Source: an uncultured Cellvibrio sp. (GTDB lineage Bacteria > Pseudomonadota > Gammaproteobacteria > Pseudomonadales > Cellvibrionaceae). Taken from it: DNA of 9,441 nt. The stretch spans positions 1 through 9,441 of the forward strand of contig CAMLRI010000044.1 in NCBI GenBank assembly GCA_946482385.1, written 5' to 3'. Each line of letters starts with the position of its first letter. Position 1 is the stretch's first letter. The position numbers and the translations under genes are program-made. A model generated the notes under the pieces. That model made no database searches. It was not told the origin of the DNA and worked only from the letters and a program-made list of their open reading frames with translations. Positions 1-7,658 of this stretch are shown here, in pieces.

Positions 1-5
1 CACAA

Positions 6-10
6 CCCTC
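6..10 (-). promoter_or_regulatory. Possible ribosome binding site of the next gene
   Basis: After the bamA terminator the minus strand is AT-rich and ends AAAAGAGGGTTGTG at the window edge. GAGGG could be a Shine-Dalgarno for a gene starting at or just beyond base 1. A GTG at 3-1 is only two bases away, so a start outside the window is more likely. In related genomes skp/ompH follows bamA, but no coding sequence is visible here. No convincing promoter hexamers were found in bases 11-37. Confidence 0.3.
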
Positions 11-32
11 TTTTAAATATTAAGTTATTGAT

Positions 33-72
33 AAAACACCAAACCCCTTAGCCTGGGCATAAGGGGTTTGGT
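33..72 (-). terminator. Probable intrinsic terminator after bamA
   Basis: On the minus strand a 13-bp perfect stem (ACCAAACCCCTTA / TAAGGGGTTTGGT, arms 60-72 and 38-50) with a nine-base loop starts four bases after the bamA stop. It is followed by GTTTTAT, a short and imperfect T-run. The stem is strong but the tail is modest, so termination may be partial. It would end or attenuate the pyrH-bamA transcript before the next gene. Confidence 0.8.
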
Positions 73-76
73 ATAG

Positions 77-2734
77 CTAGAAAGTTTGACCCAAGGAGAA
101 CTGGAACACCTCGGTACGATCGTATTCATTTTTGCGCAGAGGCTCAGCAATACTGAAAGTCATGGGGCCAAAACCCGAAATCCAGGTTAAGCCAAAGCCA
201 GCTGAAAGATTCATGTGATCGAAGCCAACATCATAGCAGTTTAGCTGGCCAGCACCGCAATCCGTATCAAAAACGTTACCGGCATCCACAAAGAAGGTGG
301 TCTGCAGCGAGCGCTGATCTTTGATAAAAGGCAGGGGGAACAAGACTTCCGCGCCGCCCTGGATCAACACATTGCCACCAAAGGCACCGCGATTGCGACC
401 AACATAAGTATTGCCGCTGATATCTGTCATCAACTTCCCTGGATCGCACACGCGGATACCTGGCGTGCCGCCAACACCGGGAGCATCCGGATCCTCACAG
501 AGCACATAAGCCACATCGGCAACTTCATTGGACTGAGGCACACCATCGGCATTTAAGTCATCCCAAGTAGTGGCTGTGGTAACTGCTGTGCGCTGCGGCG
601 TGCTGCGCGGCCCCAGGGTATTACGCTCAAAACCGCGCACCGAGCCAAAGCCACCGGCATAGTAGTGCTCGAAGAAGGGCAAATGCTCCAGGTCGCCGTA
701 AGCGCCGGTGTAACCCAGGCGGCCGTGCAAACGCAGTGTTAGGGCACGGGTTAGGGGCACAAACAACTGACCATTAATGTTTAATTTGTAGTATTGCAAA
801 TCGCCACCTGGTAGCGACAATTCAAATGAAACCTGTTGTTGTGAACCGCGATTAGCCAATATGCCGCGATTAAGGGTTGACCTTAACCAATAGACATTGA
901 ATTGCGCATCATTAAAGGTATCGCCATACACATCGATGAACCCCGGATCGCCGAGCATATCTTCGGTAAAGGATTGCCCCTCAAAGGTACCGCTGGGAAA
1001 ATCCAAACCATCGGCATATTTTTCCGACAGCTCGTAATACTGGTCCTGCTCGATGTAGCCCACTTCCTCATTCCAAATAGGTGAGCGGATAATTTCTTGC
1101 GATGAATAGCTAGTTGGCACCACTTCCAGATTGCGCCAGCCCAAATCGAAACCTACCCGCTGGATATCCGAAATGGGATAGCCAAAATTCATTTTTACAC
1201 CATACACATTGGTGCTGTAGGGAGTGATGTTGTAAGAACCGTAATCGCTGGCCGTGTAGTAGAGACTAAAGCCGCGGCTTACACCATCGGGGGTGAAATA
1301 GGGATCGTTATAGCTGAAGTTGTAGGCAGTTTGATAACGGTTGTGGCTAAAACTAAACCCAACTTGTTTACCGGTACCAAACCAGTTGTTTTGTTGAATA
1401 CTGGCAGAAAACAATAAACCTGAGTATTGCGCATAGCCCACCTGCAGGCCCATGCTGCCGGAAGGCTGCTCTTCCACTGTGTATTCAACATCAATTTGAT
1501 CGGAAGTACCTGGCACTTCCTTATTTTCAACCTTCACCTCTTTAAAGAAGCCCAAACGCTCCAAGCGCACTTTGGAGTGTTCGATTTGGGCGGTAGAAGC
1601 AGAGCCGCCTTCCATTTGGCGCATTTCGCGGCGCAACACCTGATCCACGGTTTTGGTATTGCCACGGAAGTTGATGCGATTGACGTAGGCACGCTTACCC
1701 GGATCAATAAAGAAAGTAATTTTTACCGTTTTATCTTCCTCATTGCGCTCTGGCATGCCTTCTACTTTGGCGAAGGTGTAGCCTTCATTACCCAGGCGTT
1801 TGGTGATGTATTCTTCAGAAGTGGTCATCAGAATTTGGGAGAAAATCTGATCCGGCTTCATCAGGATCATACTGCGGATAATTTTTTCATCTATCGCCGG
1901 ATCACCCGCCAGATCTACCTCGCTGACTTTATAAATATCGCCCTCGGTAATGTTTACCGTGATAAAAATTTTGGATTTATCGGGGCTGAGGGATATTTGC
2001 GATGAGTCTATTTTAAATTGCAGGTAGCCGCGATCCAGGTACCAGGATTCCAAGCGCTCCAAATCACCTTTGAGCTTCTCTTTATTGTATTTGTCGTTAC
2101 CGGAAAGCCACGACCACATGCCAGTCGTTTTCAATTCAAACAAATCGACCAGATCGTTTTCCTTGAATGACTTATTGCCGACTATATTGATTTGCTTGAT
2201 GCGAGAAGGGCTGCCCTCATCGATTTTTACCAGCACTTTAACCTGGTTGCGCGGCATGTCTTCGATTTCAATTTTAACGCTGGCGCCATAGCGACCCTGG
2301 TTGACGTATTCGCGTTGCAATGCCTGGGTAATACCCTCCAAAGTGGCGCGCTGGAAAATCTGGCCTTCCGACAGGTTGTTGTCTTTAAGGCTATCCATCA
2401 GGTTTTCAGTTTTGATGGCCTTGTTGCCATCCAACTCGATTTTATTGATTGCCGGGCGCTCTTTGATCACCAGTACCAACACATCGCCATCGCGCTTGAT
2501 AGCTACATCGGAAAAGTAACCAACCTTAAACAATTCGCGAGTGGCATTTTGGATGTCCGCTTGAGTGAGTGTATCGCCAACACGGATGGGTAAGGCGCTA
2601 AACACCGTACCGGCAGATACCCGCTGCAAACCCTCTACGCGAATATCGCTTACCCTGAAACTCTGTGCTAGTGCGGAAACCGACAGAAAAAGCACCACTA
2701 TGCAGGCAAAAAATCGCATCAAAACTCGCTTCAT
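77..2734 (-). CDS. bamA: BamA outer-membrane protein assembly factor (Omp85)
   Basis: BamA is the essential core of the BAM complex, which folds and inserts beta-barrel proteins into the outer membrane. The 885 residues are longer than E. coli BamA (810). A signal peptide (1-23) ends SVSALA before Gln24. Five POTRA repeats follow in the periplasm at about 26-93, 94-174, 177-265, 268-346 and 349-423. The 16-strand barrel runs from about 426 to the C-terminal Phe885, as in the outer-membrane beta-signal. The loop-6 lock motif VRGF is at 699-702. The extra length lies mainly in surface loops: an acidic insertion at about 555-610 and a long loop 6 (about 703-785) with an EF-hand-like sequence at 726-737 and Cys746/Cys763. 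A further pair, Cys826/Cys833, lies in the next loop. The start at MKRVLMRFF gives a normal signal peptide; Met6 is a less likely alternative. The Shine-Dalgarno is weak. Confidence 0.97.
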   Translation of the reverse strand: MKRVLMRFFACIVVLFLSVSALAQSFRVSDIRVEGLQRVSAGTVFSALPIRVGDTLTQADIQNATRELFKVGYFSDVAIKRDGDVLVLVIKERPAINKIELDGNKAIKTENLMDSLKDNNLSEGQIFQRATLEGITQALQREYVNQGRYGASVKIEIEDMPRNQVKVLVKIDEGSPSRIKQINIVGNKSFKENDLVDLFELKTTGMWSWLSGNDKYNKEKLKGDLERLESWYLDRGYLQFKIDSSQISLSPDKSKIFITVNITEGDIYKVSEVDLAGDPAIDEKIIRSMILMKPDQIFSQILMTTSEEYITKRLGNEGYTFAKVEGMPERNEEDKTVKITFFIDPGKRAYVNRINFRGNTKTVDQVLRREMRQMEGGSASTAQIEHSKVRLERLGFFKEVKVENKEVPGTSDQIDVEYTVEEQPSGSMGLQVGYAQYSGLLFSASIQQNNWFGTGKQVGFSFSHNRYQTAYNFSYNDPYFTPDGVSRGFSLYYTASDYGSYNITPYSTNVYGVKMNFGYPISDIQRVGFDLGWRNLEVVPTSYSSQEIIRSPIWNEEVGYIEQDQYYELSEKYADGLDFPSGTFEGQSFTEDMLGDPGFIDVYGDTFNDAQFNVYWLRSTLNRGILANRGSQQQVSFELSLPGGDLQYYKLNINGQLFVPLTRALTLRLHGRLGYTGAYGDLEHLPFFEHYYAGGFGSVRGFERNTLGPRSTPQRTAVTTATTWDDLNADGVPQSNEVADVAYVLCEDPDAPGVGGTPGIRVCDPGKLMTDISGNTYVGRNRGAFGGNVLIQGGAEVLFPLPFIKDQRSLQTTFFVDAGNVFDTDCGAGQLNCYDVGFDHMNLSAGFGLTWISGFGPMTFSIAEPLRKNEYDRTEVFQFSLGQTF

Positions 2735-2751
2735 AAATTCGTTCTAATCAT
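2731..2751 (-). other. Six-codon minicistron overlapping the bamA start
   Basis: On the minus strand an ATG at 2751-2749 opens a six-codon frame (MIRTNL) whose TGA stop at 2733-2731 overlaps the bamA ATG as ATGA. The 48-base spacer has no good Shine-Dalgarno sequence for bamA; only AGAACGAA lies in the right range. The best candidate for the minicistron, GGTGA, is about 13 bases from its ATG, which is long. It may therefore be a coupling element or a coincidence of an AT-rich leader. Confidence 0.3.
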
Positions 2752-2765
2752 TAATGAATGTTGGT

Positions 2766-2778
2766 CACCGCGCCGGTG
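2766..2778 (-). repeat. Short hairpin in the rseP-bamA spacer
   Basis: A 5-bp G-C-rich stem, CACCG / CGGTG, with a three-base loop, begins four bases after the rseP stop. There is no following T-run, so it is not a terminator. It is short enough to be chance. It lies just before an AT-rich stretch that leads to the bamA start. Confidence 0.3.
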
Positions 2779-2782
2779 TGAT

Positions 2783-4156
2783 TTAGCGCAATTGTGTAAT
2801 GTCGTTATATAGCGCCAGGATGGTTAAACTGATTACCAATACCAAGCCAACTTGGTACCCCAGCATCTGCACCCTTTCGGACACCGGTTTTCCCTTAATT
2901 ACTTCAATCAGGTAATAAAATAAGTGGCCGCCATCCAGCACCGGGATGGGCAGCAGGTTAAACACCGCCAGGAATACGCTTAACAGCGCTAAAAACCCCA
3001 CAAACGACTTAAGGCCTGAGTCGGCGGAAGAGCCCGCCACCTTAGCAATGCTGATGGGGCCACTCAAGTTTTTCGTGGAAATTTCCCCCATGATCAATTT
3101 TTTGATCGATAAGAGAACAAATCCGGAGGTATCCCAGGTTTTTTTCACGCCCGCGACAAATGCCTCGCCCAGGTTGTAGTCGTAATGGCGCAACAGCTCA
3201 TCGGGGTAGCTATAGGCCTGCGCGCCCATACCCACGCGGCCAACCTTTTCGCCAGCTTCCTCTACCGCTTGCGGAATCAAGCTTTGGCTGTGCCGCTCGC
3301 CAGCGCGCTCCAGCTGTACCTGCAGGGCGCGACCTGGATGCTGGCGCACATAATTCACCCAGGCTCGCCAATCGTCGATAACCAGATCATCCACTTGCAG
3401 GATTTTGTCGCCCGGCAAAAATCCAGCCTGCTGAGCCGGGCTGTCGGGTAAAACCTCGCCCACTATAGGCGGTATTTGGGGCATGTAAAGGGTGATGCCC
3501 AGGCCGGCAACCGGATCCGGGGCTGTGGTGTCTTTGAGCCAATCTTGCAACCGGGCTTCGGACTCGTAATGGAAATCAGCATCGCGATAGGCAACGCGGA
3601 AATGGATGCTGCCGGTTTCGCCCAAGCGGGATAAGAGCGCCTGATTCAGGGCTTGCCAGGTGGGGGTTGGTTTGCCGTCGATGGCGAGAATTTCCTGACC
3701 TGGCTCCAGGCCCGCCGCCGCCGCCACTGAACCCGGCTCAATCGCGCCAATCACGGGGATTCTGTCTTTATAGCCCGGCAGTAACAGCGCCCAAAACAAA
3801 GCTATCGCCAACAGAAAATTGGCTATGGGGCCAGCGGCGACTATGGCCATGCGCCGCCATACAGTCTGGCGGTTAAACGCTTGATGGCGCTCTTCGGGAG
3901 CCACTGGAGCTTCGCGCTCATCGAGCATTTTTACATAGCCACCCAGGGGCAAGGCCGCCAGCACATATTCGGTACCCAAGCGATCGCGCCAGCGCCACAG
4001 CACCGAACCAAAGCCTATGGAGAAACGCAGCACCTTAACCCCACAGCGACGCGCCACATAGAAATGGCCGAACTCGTGGATACTGACCAGAATCAAAATG
4101 GCAATGGCAAAGGACAACAGCATTTGCCCAATGGAGATCAGGTTTGCTAACAACAT
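2783..4156 (-). CDS. rseP: RseP site-2 intramembrane zinc metalloprotease
   Basis: RseP (called MucP in Pseudomonas) is an inner-membrane protease that cuts the anti-sigma factor RseA/MucA after DegS/AlgW has cleaved it, releasing sigma-E/AlgU; it also clears signal-peptide remnants. The 457 residues are close to E. coli (450). Transmembrane segment 1 (about 10-32) holds the zinc motif HEFGH at 27-31. Segment 2 (about 103-125) carries AGPIANF. Two periplasmic PDZ domains follow at about 128-205 and 225-300. The third zinc ligand is Asp408 in NLLPIPVLDGG (400-410), and a last hydrophobic segment spans about 435-450. NLSGPISIAK at 363-372 is typical of the family. The start ATG has GAGG seven bases upstream. 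The pairing with bamA links the envelope-stress protease with the machine whose failure it responds to. Confidence 0.97.
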   Translation of the reverse strand: MLLANLISIGQMLLSFAIAILILVSIHEFGHFYVARRCGVKVLRFSIGFGSVLWRWRDRLGTEYVLAALPLGGYVKMLDEREAPVAPEERHQAFNRQTVWRRMAIVAAGPIANFLLAIALFWALLLPGYKDRIPVIGAIEPGSVAAAAGLEPGQEILAIDGKPTPTWQALNQALLSRLGETGSIHFRVAYRDADFHYESEARLQDWLKDTTAPDPVAGLGITLYMPQIPPIVGEVLPDSPAQQAGFLPGDKILQVDDLVIDDWRAWVNYVRQHPGRALQVQLERAGERHSQSLIPQAVEEAGEKVGRVGMGAQAYSYPDELLRHYDYNLGEAFVAGVKKTWDTSGFVLLSIKKLIMGEISTKNLSGPISIAKVAGSSADSGLKSFVGFLALLSVFLAVFNLLPIPVLDGGHLFYYLIEVIKGKPVSERVQMLGYQVGLVLVISLTILALYNDITQLR

Positions 4157-4181
4157 GGAATTACCTCAGCCCCTACCACGG

Positions 4182-5375
4182 TCAAGCCACCAACTGCCGC
4201 TCAGCCACAACCCTGGCCTGGGCATCGGCGGCTTGGACAAGCTCCAGGCTGTCGGGTTCGCTGTGGGGAATGGCATTTAATACAGCATCAATCACCTGGG
4301 CTATTTGATCGAAACGCAAGTGCCCCGCCAAAAATGCCGCCACAGCCACCTCGTTGGCCGCGTTCAGCACTACCGGGGCATTACCACCCGCCACAGCGGC
4401 TTCGCGGGCCAACCGCAAACAGGGGAAACGCTGCTCATCGGGCGCCATAAAATCCAAACGAGCGGTGGCGATTAAATCCAGGCTGGCCACGCCCGACTCT
4501 ATCCGCTCCGGCCAGGCCAGGGCATGGGCGATGGGCGTGCGCATATCGGGATTGCCCAACTGTGCCAATACTGAACCATCTATATATTCAACCAGCGAGT
4601 GGATAACGCTTTGCGGATGGATAACCACCTCCACCTGCTGCGGCCGGGCATTAAACAGCCAGCAAGCTTCGATCAGCTCCAAGCCTTTATTCATCATACT
4701 GGCCGAATCAACCGAAATTTTTTGCCCCATGGACCAATTGGGATGGGCGCAGGCCTGGGCCGGTGTCACCCGTGCCAATTCATGTAAAGGGGTATTGCGG
4801 AAGGGGCCACCGGAGGCGGTAAGCAGAATTTTGCGCACACCGGAGGACACAGGCCCCTGGGCCAGGTAATCGTGGCGGTGATTGGGCAAGCACTGGAAGA
4901 TGGCATTGTGCTCGCTGTCGATAGGCAAGAGCTGGGCGCCATGCTCGGCGACCGCGCGGGTAAACAAGCCACCCGCCATGACCAATGCCTCTTTGTTGGC
5001 TAACAGGATTTTTTTGCCGGCCTTGACTGCCGCCAGGGTCGGCAGCAATCCGGCGGCGCCGACTATGGCGGCCATAACTACATCTACCTCAGGTGCAGCA
5101 GCAACCTGAGCCAAGGCATCGGCGCCGTAGAGCACCTGGGTGGAACAGCCCTGCTTGCGCAACTCCTGCTCCAGCAACCGGGCGGAATCCGCGTCGCGGA
5201 TAACCGCAAAGCGGGGGTTGTGCTGCAAACACTGGGTGGCCAGCAACTGCCAGCGACGCTCGGCGGTGAGAGCAAAAACCCGGTAGCGCTGCGGATGGCG
5301 CGCCACCACATCCAAGGTGCTGACACCTATGGAGCCTGTGGCGCCGAGAACCGTAATCAATTGCACAGCTGACAT
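4182..5375 (-). CDS. dxr: 1-deoxy-D-xylulose 5-phosphate reductoisomerase
   Basis: Dxr (IspC) converts DXP to 2-C-methyl-D-erythritol 4-phosphate with NADPH and a divalent metal, the first committed step of the MEP isoprenoid pathway and the target of fosmidomycin. The 397 residues match the E. coli length (398). The N-terminal NADPH fold shows GATGSIG at 11-17 and LANKEALV at 125-132. The metal site shows PIDSEHNA at 151-158 (Asp153, Glu155) and MMNKGLE at 227-233 (Glu233). SGGPFR at 188-193 and the flexible-lid sequence [11 protein letters not shown] at 211-221 are intact. The start ATG is five bases after the cdsA stop, with only a weak AGG (5385-5387) nine bases upstream, so re-initiation after cdsA is likely. 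rseP follows 25 bases downstream. Confidence 0.98.
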   Translation of the reverse strand: MSAVQLITVLGATGSIGVSTLDVVARHPQRYRVFALTAERRWQLLATQCLQHNPRFAVIRDADSARLLEQELRKQGCSTQVLYGADALAQVAAAPEVDVVMAAIVGAAGLLPTLAAVKAGKKILLANKEALVMAGGLFTRAVAEHGAQLLPIDSEHNAIFQCLPNHRHDYLAQGPVSSGVRKILLTASGGPFRNTPLHELARVTPAQACAHPNWSMGQKISVDSASMMNKGLELIEACWLFNARPQQVEVVIHPQSVIHSLVEYIDGSVLAQLGNPDMRTPIAHALAWPERIESGVASLDLIATARLDFMAPDEQRFPCLRLAREAAVAGGNAPVVLNAANEVAVAAFLAGHLRFDQIAQVIDAVLNAIPHSEPDSLELVQAADAQARVVAERQLVA

Positions 5376-5380
5376 TGCCG

Positions 5381-6238
5381 CTAGCCTGCCAAACCACTAC
5401 TGGCCAGAAGGTCGCTGGCCAAAAGTGCCAGCGCAAACACAGGGGCACCGGCAGTAATACCATCAATCCTGTCCAGTACACCGCCGTGGCCGGGCAGCAG
5501 GCTGCCGCTATCTTTTACCCCGGCATGGCGCTTCACCATACTCTCCAACAAATCCCCCAGTACCGAAACCAGGCTGGTGGGTACTATTACCGCCAACAGC
5601 AGCGCCAACTTTAACTCCAAAAACCAGGCCAACAGCAGCGCCAGCAGCAAATTAACCAGCAGACCGCCGGCAAAGCCCTCCCAGGTTTTACCCGGGCTGA
5701 CGGCCGGAGCCAACTTGCGTCGACCAAAACGGCGCCCCACAAAGTAGCCACCGCTGTCGGCCAGCGCCACCACCAAAATCAATGCCAGCACCAACCAGGC
5801 GCCATAGGCCTGCTGGCGCAAATAGACCAGCGCCACCCAGGCGGGCACCAATACCAATATTCCCATCAGCAGGCGCAGCCAGGAGTGACCCCAAAGGATG
5901 GCGCTGCTGGGATAGCCCTGCACCAGCAACAGCGCCACACCCCACCAGGCACAACCAACTACCAGCAAATCGCGGATTGAACCCTTATCCAGGGCCGGGC
6001 GCGCCTCGCCGGCAAAGCCAAAATAGGCGGCAGCTGCCACCAGCAAACCCAACAATAAAGCCACATACAATAGCCGCTGCCACAGGCGGGCAAAGCCCGA
6101 CATGGCCGCCCACTCCCAGGCGCCAATCAGCAATACAGCGCCAATAAAAAAGGAGAAATAGCCAGCCGGCAGGCCAAACAGGCTCAACAAAAACACCAGC
6201 GCCAGGATCAGCGCGGTTATCACACGCTGCTTAAGCAT
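5381..6238 (-). CDS. cdsA: Phosphatidate cytidylyltransferase (CDP-diacylglycerol synthase)
   Basis: CdsA is an inner-membrane enzyme that joins CTP and phosphatidic acid to form CDP-diacylglycerol, the precursor of all major phospholipids. From the ATG at 6238 ([10 protein letters not shown]) the product is 285 residues, the same as E. coli as I recall it. It is Leu/Ala-rich with about eight hydrophobic membrane segments. [12 protein letters not shown] lies at 181-192, and the full family signature at 233-259 has S-x-x-K-R-x4-K-D, then PGHGG and DRID, with the metal-binding acidic residues. The frame is open 24 bases further, to a GTG at 6262, but that start would lie deep in uppS and MLK is the typical N-terminus. 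It overlaps uppS by eight bases and ends five bases before dxr, so the three are probably cotranslated from one mRNA. Confidence 0.97.
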   Translation of the reverse strand: MLKQRVITALILALVFLLSLFGLPAGYFSFFIGAVLLIGAWEWAAMSGFARLWQRLLYVALLLGLLVAAAAYFGFAGEARPALDKGSIRDLLVVGCAWWGVALLLVQGYPSSAILWGHSWLRLLMGILVLVPAWVALVYLRQQAYGAWLVLALILVVALADSGGYFVGRRFGRRKLAPAVSPGKTWEGFAGGLLVNLLLALLLAWFLELKLALLLAVIVPTSLVSVLGDLLESMVKRHAGVKDSGSLLPGHGGVLDRIDGITAGAPVFALALLASDLLASSGLAG

Positions 6239-6980
6239 CGACAACCCCCAAGGGTTTAGCACCCTCCGCCAATTGATCGCCCGTCAAACCAAAGCGGCGC
6301 TGGCGGGCATAGAAGCTATCCGCCGCTTTTTTGAGTTCGGCGCCGTCGAAATCCGGCCAGAGCTTGTCGGAGAAATAAAGTTCGGCGTAGGCCGCTTGCC
6401 ACAACAGGAAGTTGCTGATGCGCAGTTCACCACCGGTGCGGATTAACAAATCCAGAGGCGGCAAATCCGCCAGACTGGTGCGGCTATCGAGCAGAGATTC
6501 ATTGATCTCAGAAGGCGCCAGGCGCCCTTCTGCCACTTCGACAGCCAAAGCCTGGGCTGCCTGGGCGATATCCCAGCGGCCACCGTAATCCGCCGCAATT
6601 ACCAGGGTGGTTTCGCCGCCGCCAGTTAGCGCTTCGGCGTTTGCAATAGCCTGCTGGATGGCGGGGCTAAAGCGGTTGCGGTTGCCGATAACGCGCAGGG
6701 CGACGCCCTTCTTTTTCAGCGCCTTGGCTTCGTTTTTAAGATACAGCTGGAACAGCGACATCAGGGCGTCCACCTCTTTGGGCGGGCGCTGCCAGTTTTC
6801 GCTGCTAAAGGCAAATACCGTCAATACCTCAACACCCAATTCCTGGCAGGCAGCCATCACATCGCGAATGCGCTCAACACCGACTTTATGGCCGGACACA
6901 CCGGGCATACCGCGCTGTTTCGCCCAGCGATTATTGCCATCCATGATGATGGCCACATGACGAAGACTGTTATCGGTCAC
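6231..6980 (-). CDS. uppS: Undecaprenyl diphosphate synthase (cis-prenyltransferase)
   Basis: UppS (IspU) adds eight isopentenyl diphosphates to farnesyl diphosphate in cis to make C55 undecaprenyl diphosphate, the lipid carrier for peptidoglycan and O-antigen. It is a soluble or membrane-associated dimer. The 249-residue protein shows the catalytic P-loop IMDGNNRWA at 12-20 with Asp14 (E. coli Asp26), SSENW at 59-63, and the C-terminal signature RTGGELRISNFLLWQ at 181-195 followed by YAELYF. E. coli has MDGNGRWA where this protein has MDGNNRWA, a small variation. The start is GTG, set by a GGAG six bases upstream. The gene overlaps cdsA by eight bases. Its substrate chain begins with Dxr, encoded two genes downstream. 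Confidence 0.97.
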   Translation of the reverse strand: MTDNSLRHVAIIMDGNNRWAKQRGMPGVSGHKVGVERIRDVMAACQELGVEVLTVFAFSSENWQRPPKEVDALMSLFQLYLKNEAKALKKKGVALRVIGNRNRFSPAIQQAIANAEALTGGGETTLVIAADYGGRWDIAQAAQALAVEVAEGRLAPSEINESLLDSRTSLADLPPLDLLIRTGGELRISNFLLWQAAYAELYFSDKLWPDFDGAELKKAADSFYARQRRFGLTGDQLAEGAKPLGVVDA

Positions 6981-6986
6981 GCATAT

Positions 6987-6990
6987 CTCC
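6987..6990 (-). promoter_or_regulatory. uppS ribosome binding site that selects a GTG start
   Basis: The minus strand reads GGAG, six bases before the GTG at 6980-6978. An out-of-frame ATG at 6984-6982 sits only two bases from the GGAG, too close for efficient use, so the GTG is preferred as the uppS start. Confidence 0.8.
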
Positions 6991-7041
6991 AGCGGTATTA
7001 GGGTCAGGGTTTTCCAGCCTGGTTATGATTTTTGTCAGGCG

Positions 7042-7060
7042 ACCCCGGCCAAGCCGGGGT
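7042..7060 (-). repeat. Second, GC-rich hairpin of the frr-uppS spacer
   Basis: An 8-bp perfect, mostly G-C stem, ACCCCGGC / GCCGGGGT, with a three-base loop. On the minus strand it is followed by CGCCTGACAAAAATC, so there is no T-run and it should not terminate by the intrinsic mechanism. It could act as a Rho-sensitive pause, a barrier to 3' exonucleases, or a partial attenuator between frr and uppS. Confidence 0.55.
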
Positions 7061-7068
7061 GTGAGACA

Positions 7069-7087
7069 GAGCAGCGCCAGGCTGCTC
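7069..7087 (-). repeat. First hairpin of the frr-uppS spacer
   Basis: A 7-bp perfect inverted repeat, GAGCAGC / GCTGCTC, with a five-base loop. An alternative outer pairing GTGAG / CTCAC (7061-7065 with 7085-7089) competes for the same arm. It lies 13 bases after the frr stop and has no T-run downstream. It may be an RNA stability or processing element; no function can be assigned from sequence. Confidence 0.5.
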
Positions 7088-7100
7088 ACAAGACGGGGAA

Positions 7101-7658
7101 TTAGATAGACATCAGATCCGCTTCTTTGGCGACCAGGGCTTTATCCACCTCGGCGACAAATTTATCGGTGATCTTTTGGATGTCATCCTGGGCGCGGCGC
7201 TCTTCATCTTCGCTGATGGCCTTATCTTTGAGCAGTGCTTTTACATCGCCCAGCACATCGCGACGCACATTGCGCACAGCTACGCGGGCGTTTTCTGCTT
7301 CGGCCCTGGCCTGCTTGATAAAGTTTTTGCGGGTTTCTTCCGTCAACATTGGCAGAGGGATACGAATCAGACCATTGTTGGTTGAGGGGTTCAAACCCAG
7401 GTCGGACTTCATGATAGCTTTTTCAATTTCCGGTACCAGGTTGCGCTCCCAGGGGCTGACCGACAGGGTGCGGGCATCTTCAATATTGATGTTGGCTACC
7501 TGGCTCAGGGGGGTTGGCGTACCGTAGTAATTTACCGAAATACCGTCCAGCAAACTGGGGTGGGCACGGCCGGTGCGGATTTTATTGAAGTTGCTGGCAA
7601 GCGACTCCAAGGCCTTTTTCATACGGGTTTCGGCGTCTTTTTTAATGTCATTAATCAT
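7101..7658 (-). CDS. frr: Ribosome recycling factor (RRF)
   Basis: RRF works with EF-G in the cytoplasm to split the post-termination ribosome complex and release mRNA and tRNA. The 185-residue product is exactly the usual family length. It begins [17 protein letters not shown], the first helix of the three-helix stem. RTGRA at 28-32 and [14 protein letters not shown] at 69-82 are characteristic, and VRNVRRD at 128-134 includes the arginine equivalent to the essential R132 of E. coli. Helix three is highly charged, as expected for the coiled-coil stem. The start overlaps the pyrH stop by four bases. A 120-base spacer with two hairpins follows before uppS. No truncation or odd residue is seen. 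Confidence 0.98.
   Translation of the reverse strand: MINDIKKDAETRMKKALESLASNFNKIRTGRAHPSLLDGISVNYYGTPTPLSQVANINIEDARTLSVSPWERNLVPEIEKAIMKSDLGLNPSTNNGLIRIPLPMLTEETRKNFIKQARAEAENARVAVRNVRRDVLGDVKALLKDKAISEDEERRAQDDIQKITDKFVAEVDKALVAKEADLMSI

Noticed and set aside
1427..2005. A 192-codon plus-strand open frame antisense to bamA
   Set aside because: It mirrors the bamA POTRA coding region, resembles no recognisable protein, and is explained by codon bias on the opposite strand.
4354..4869. A 171-codon plus-strand open frame antisense to dxr
   Set aside because: dxr is intact with all catalytic motifs; the antisense product has no recognisable domain and no credible ribosome binding site.
6239..6262. 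An eight-codon upstream GTG start for cdsA
   Set aside because: It lies inside uppS; MLKQRV at 6238 matches the typical CdsA N-terminus and the 285-residue family length.
7013..7023. Recurring CCAGGCTG-like words in several spacers
   Set aside because: The copies differ in flanks and orientation, and similar words are common in the GC-rich coding sequence, so no repeat family is supported.
6995..7038. Possible uppS promoter (CTGACA at 7033-7038 and TAATAC at 6995-7000)
   Set aside because: The two hexamers are about 32 bases apart, far beyond the normal spacing, and a start from TAATAC would fall on the uppS ribosome binding site.
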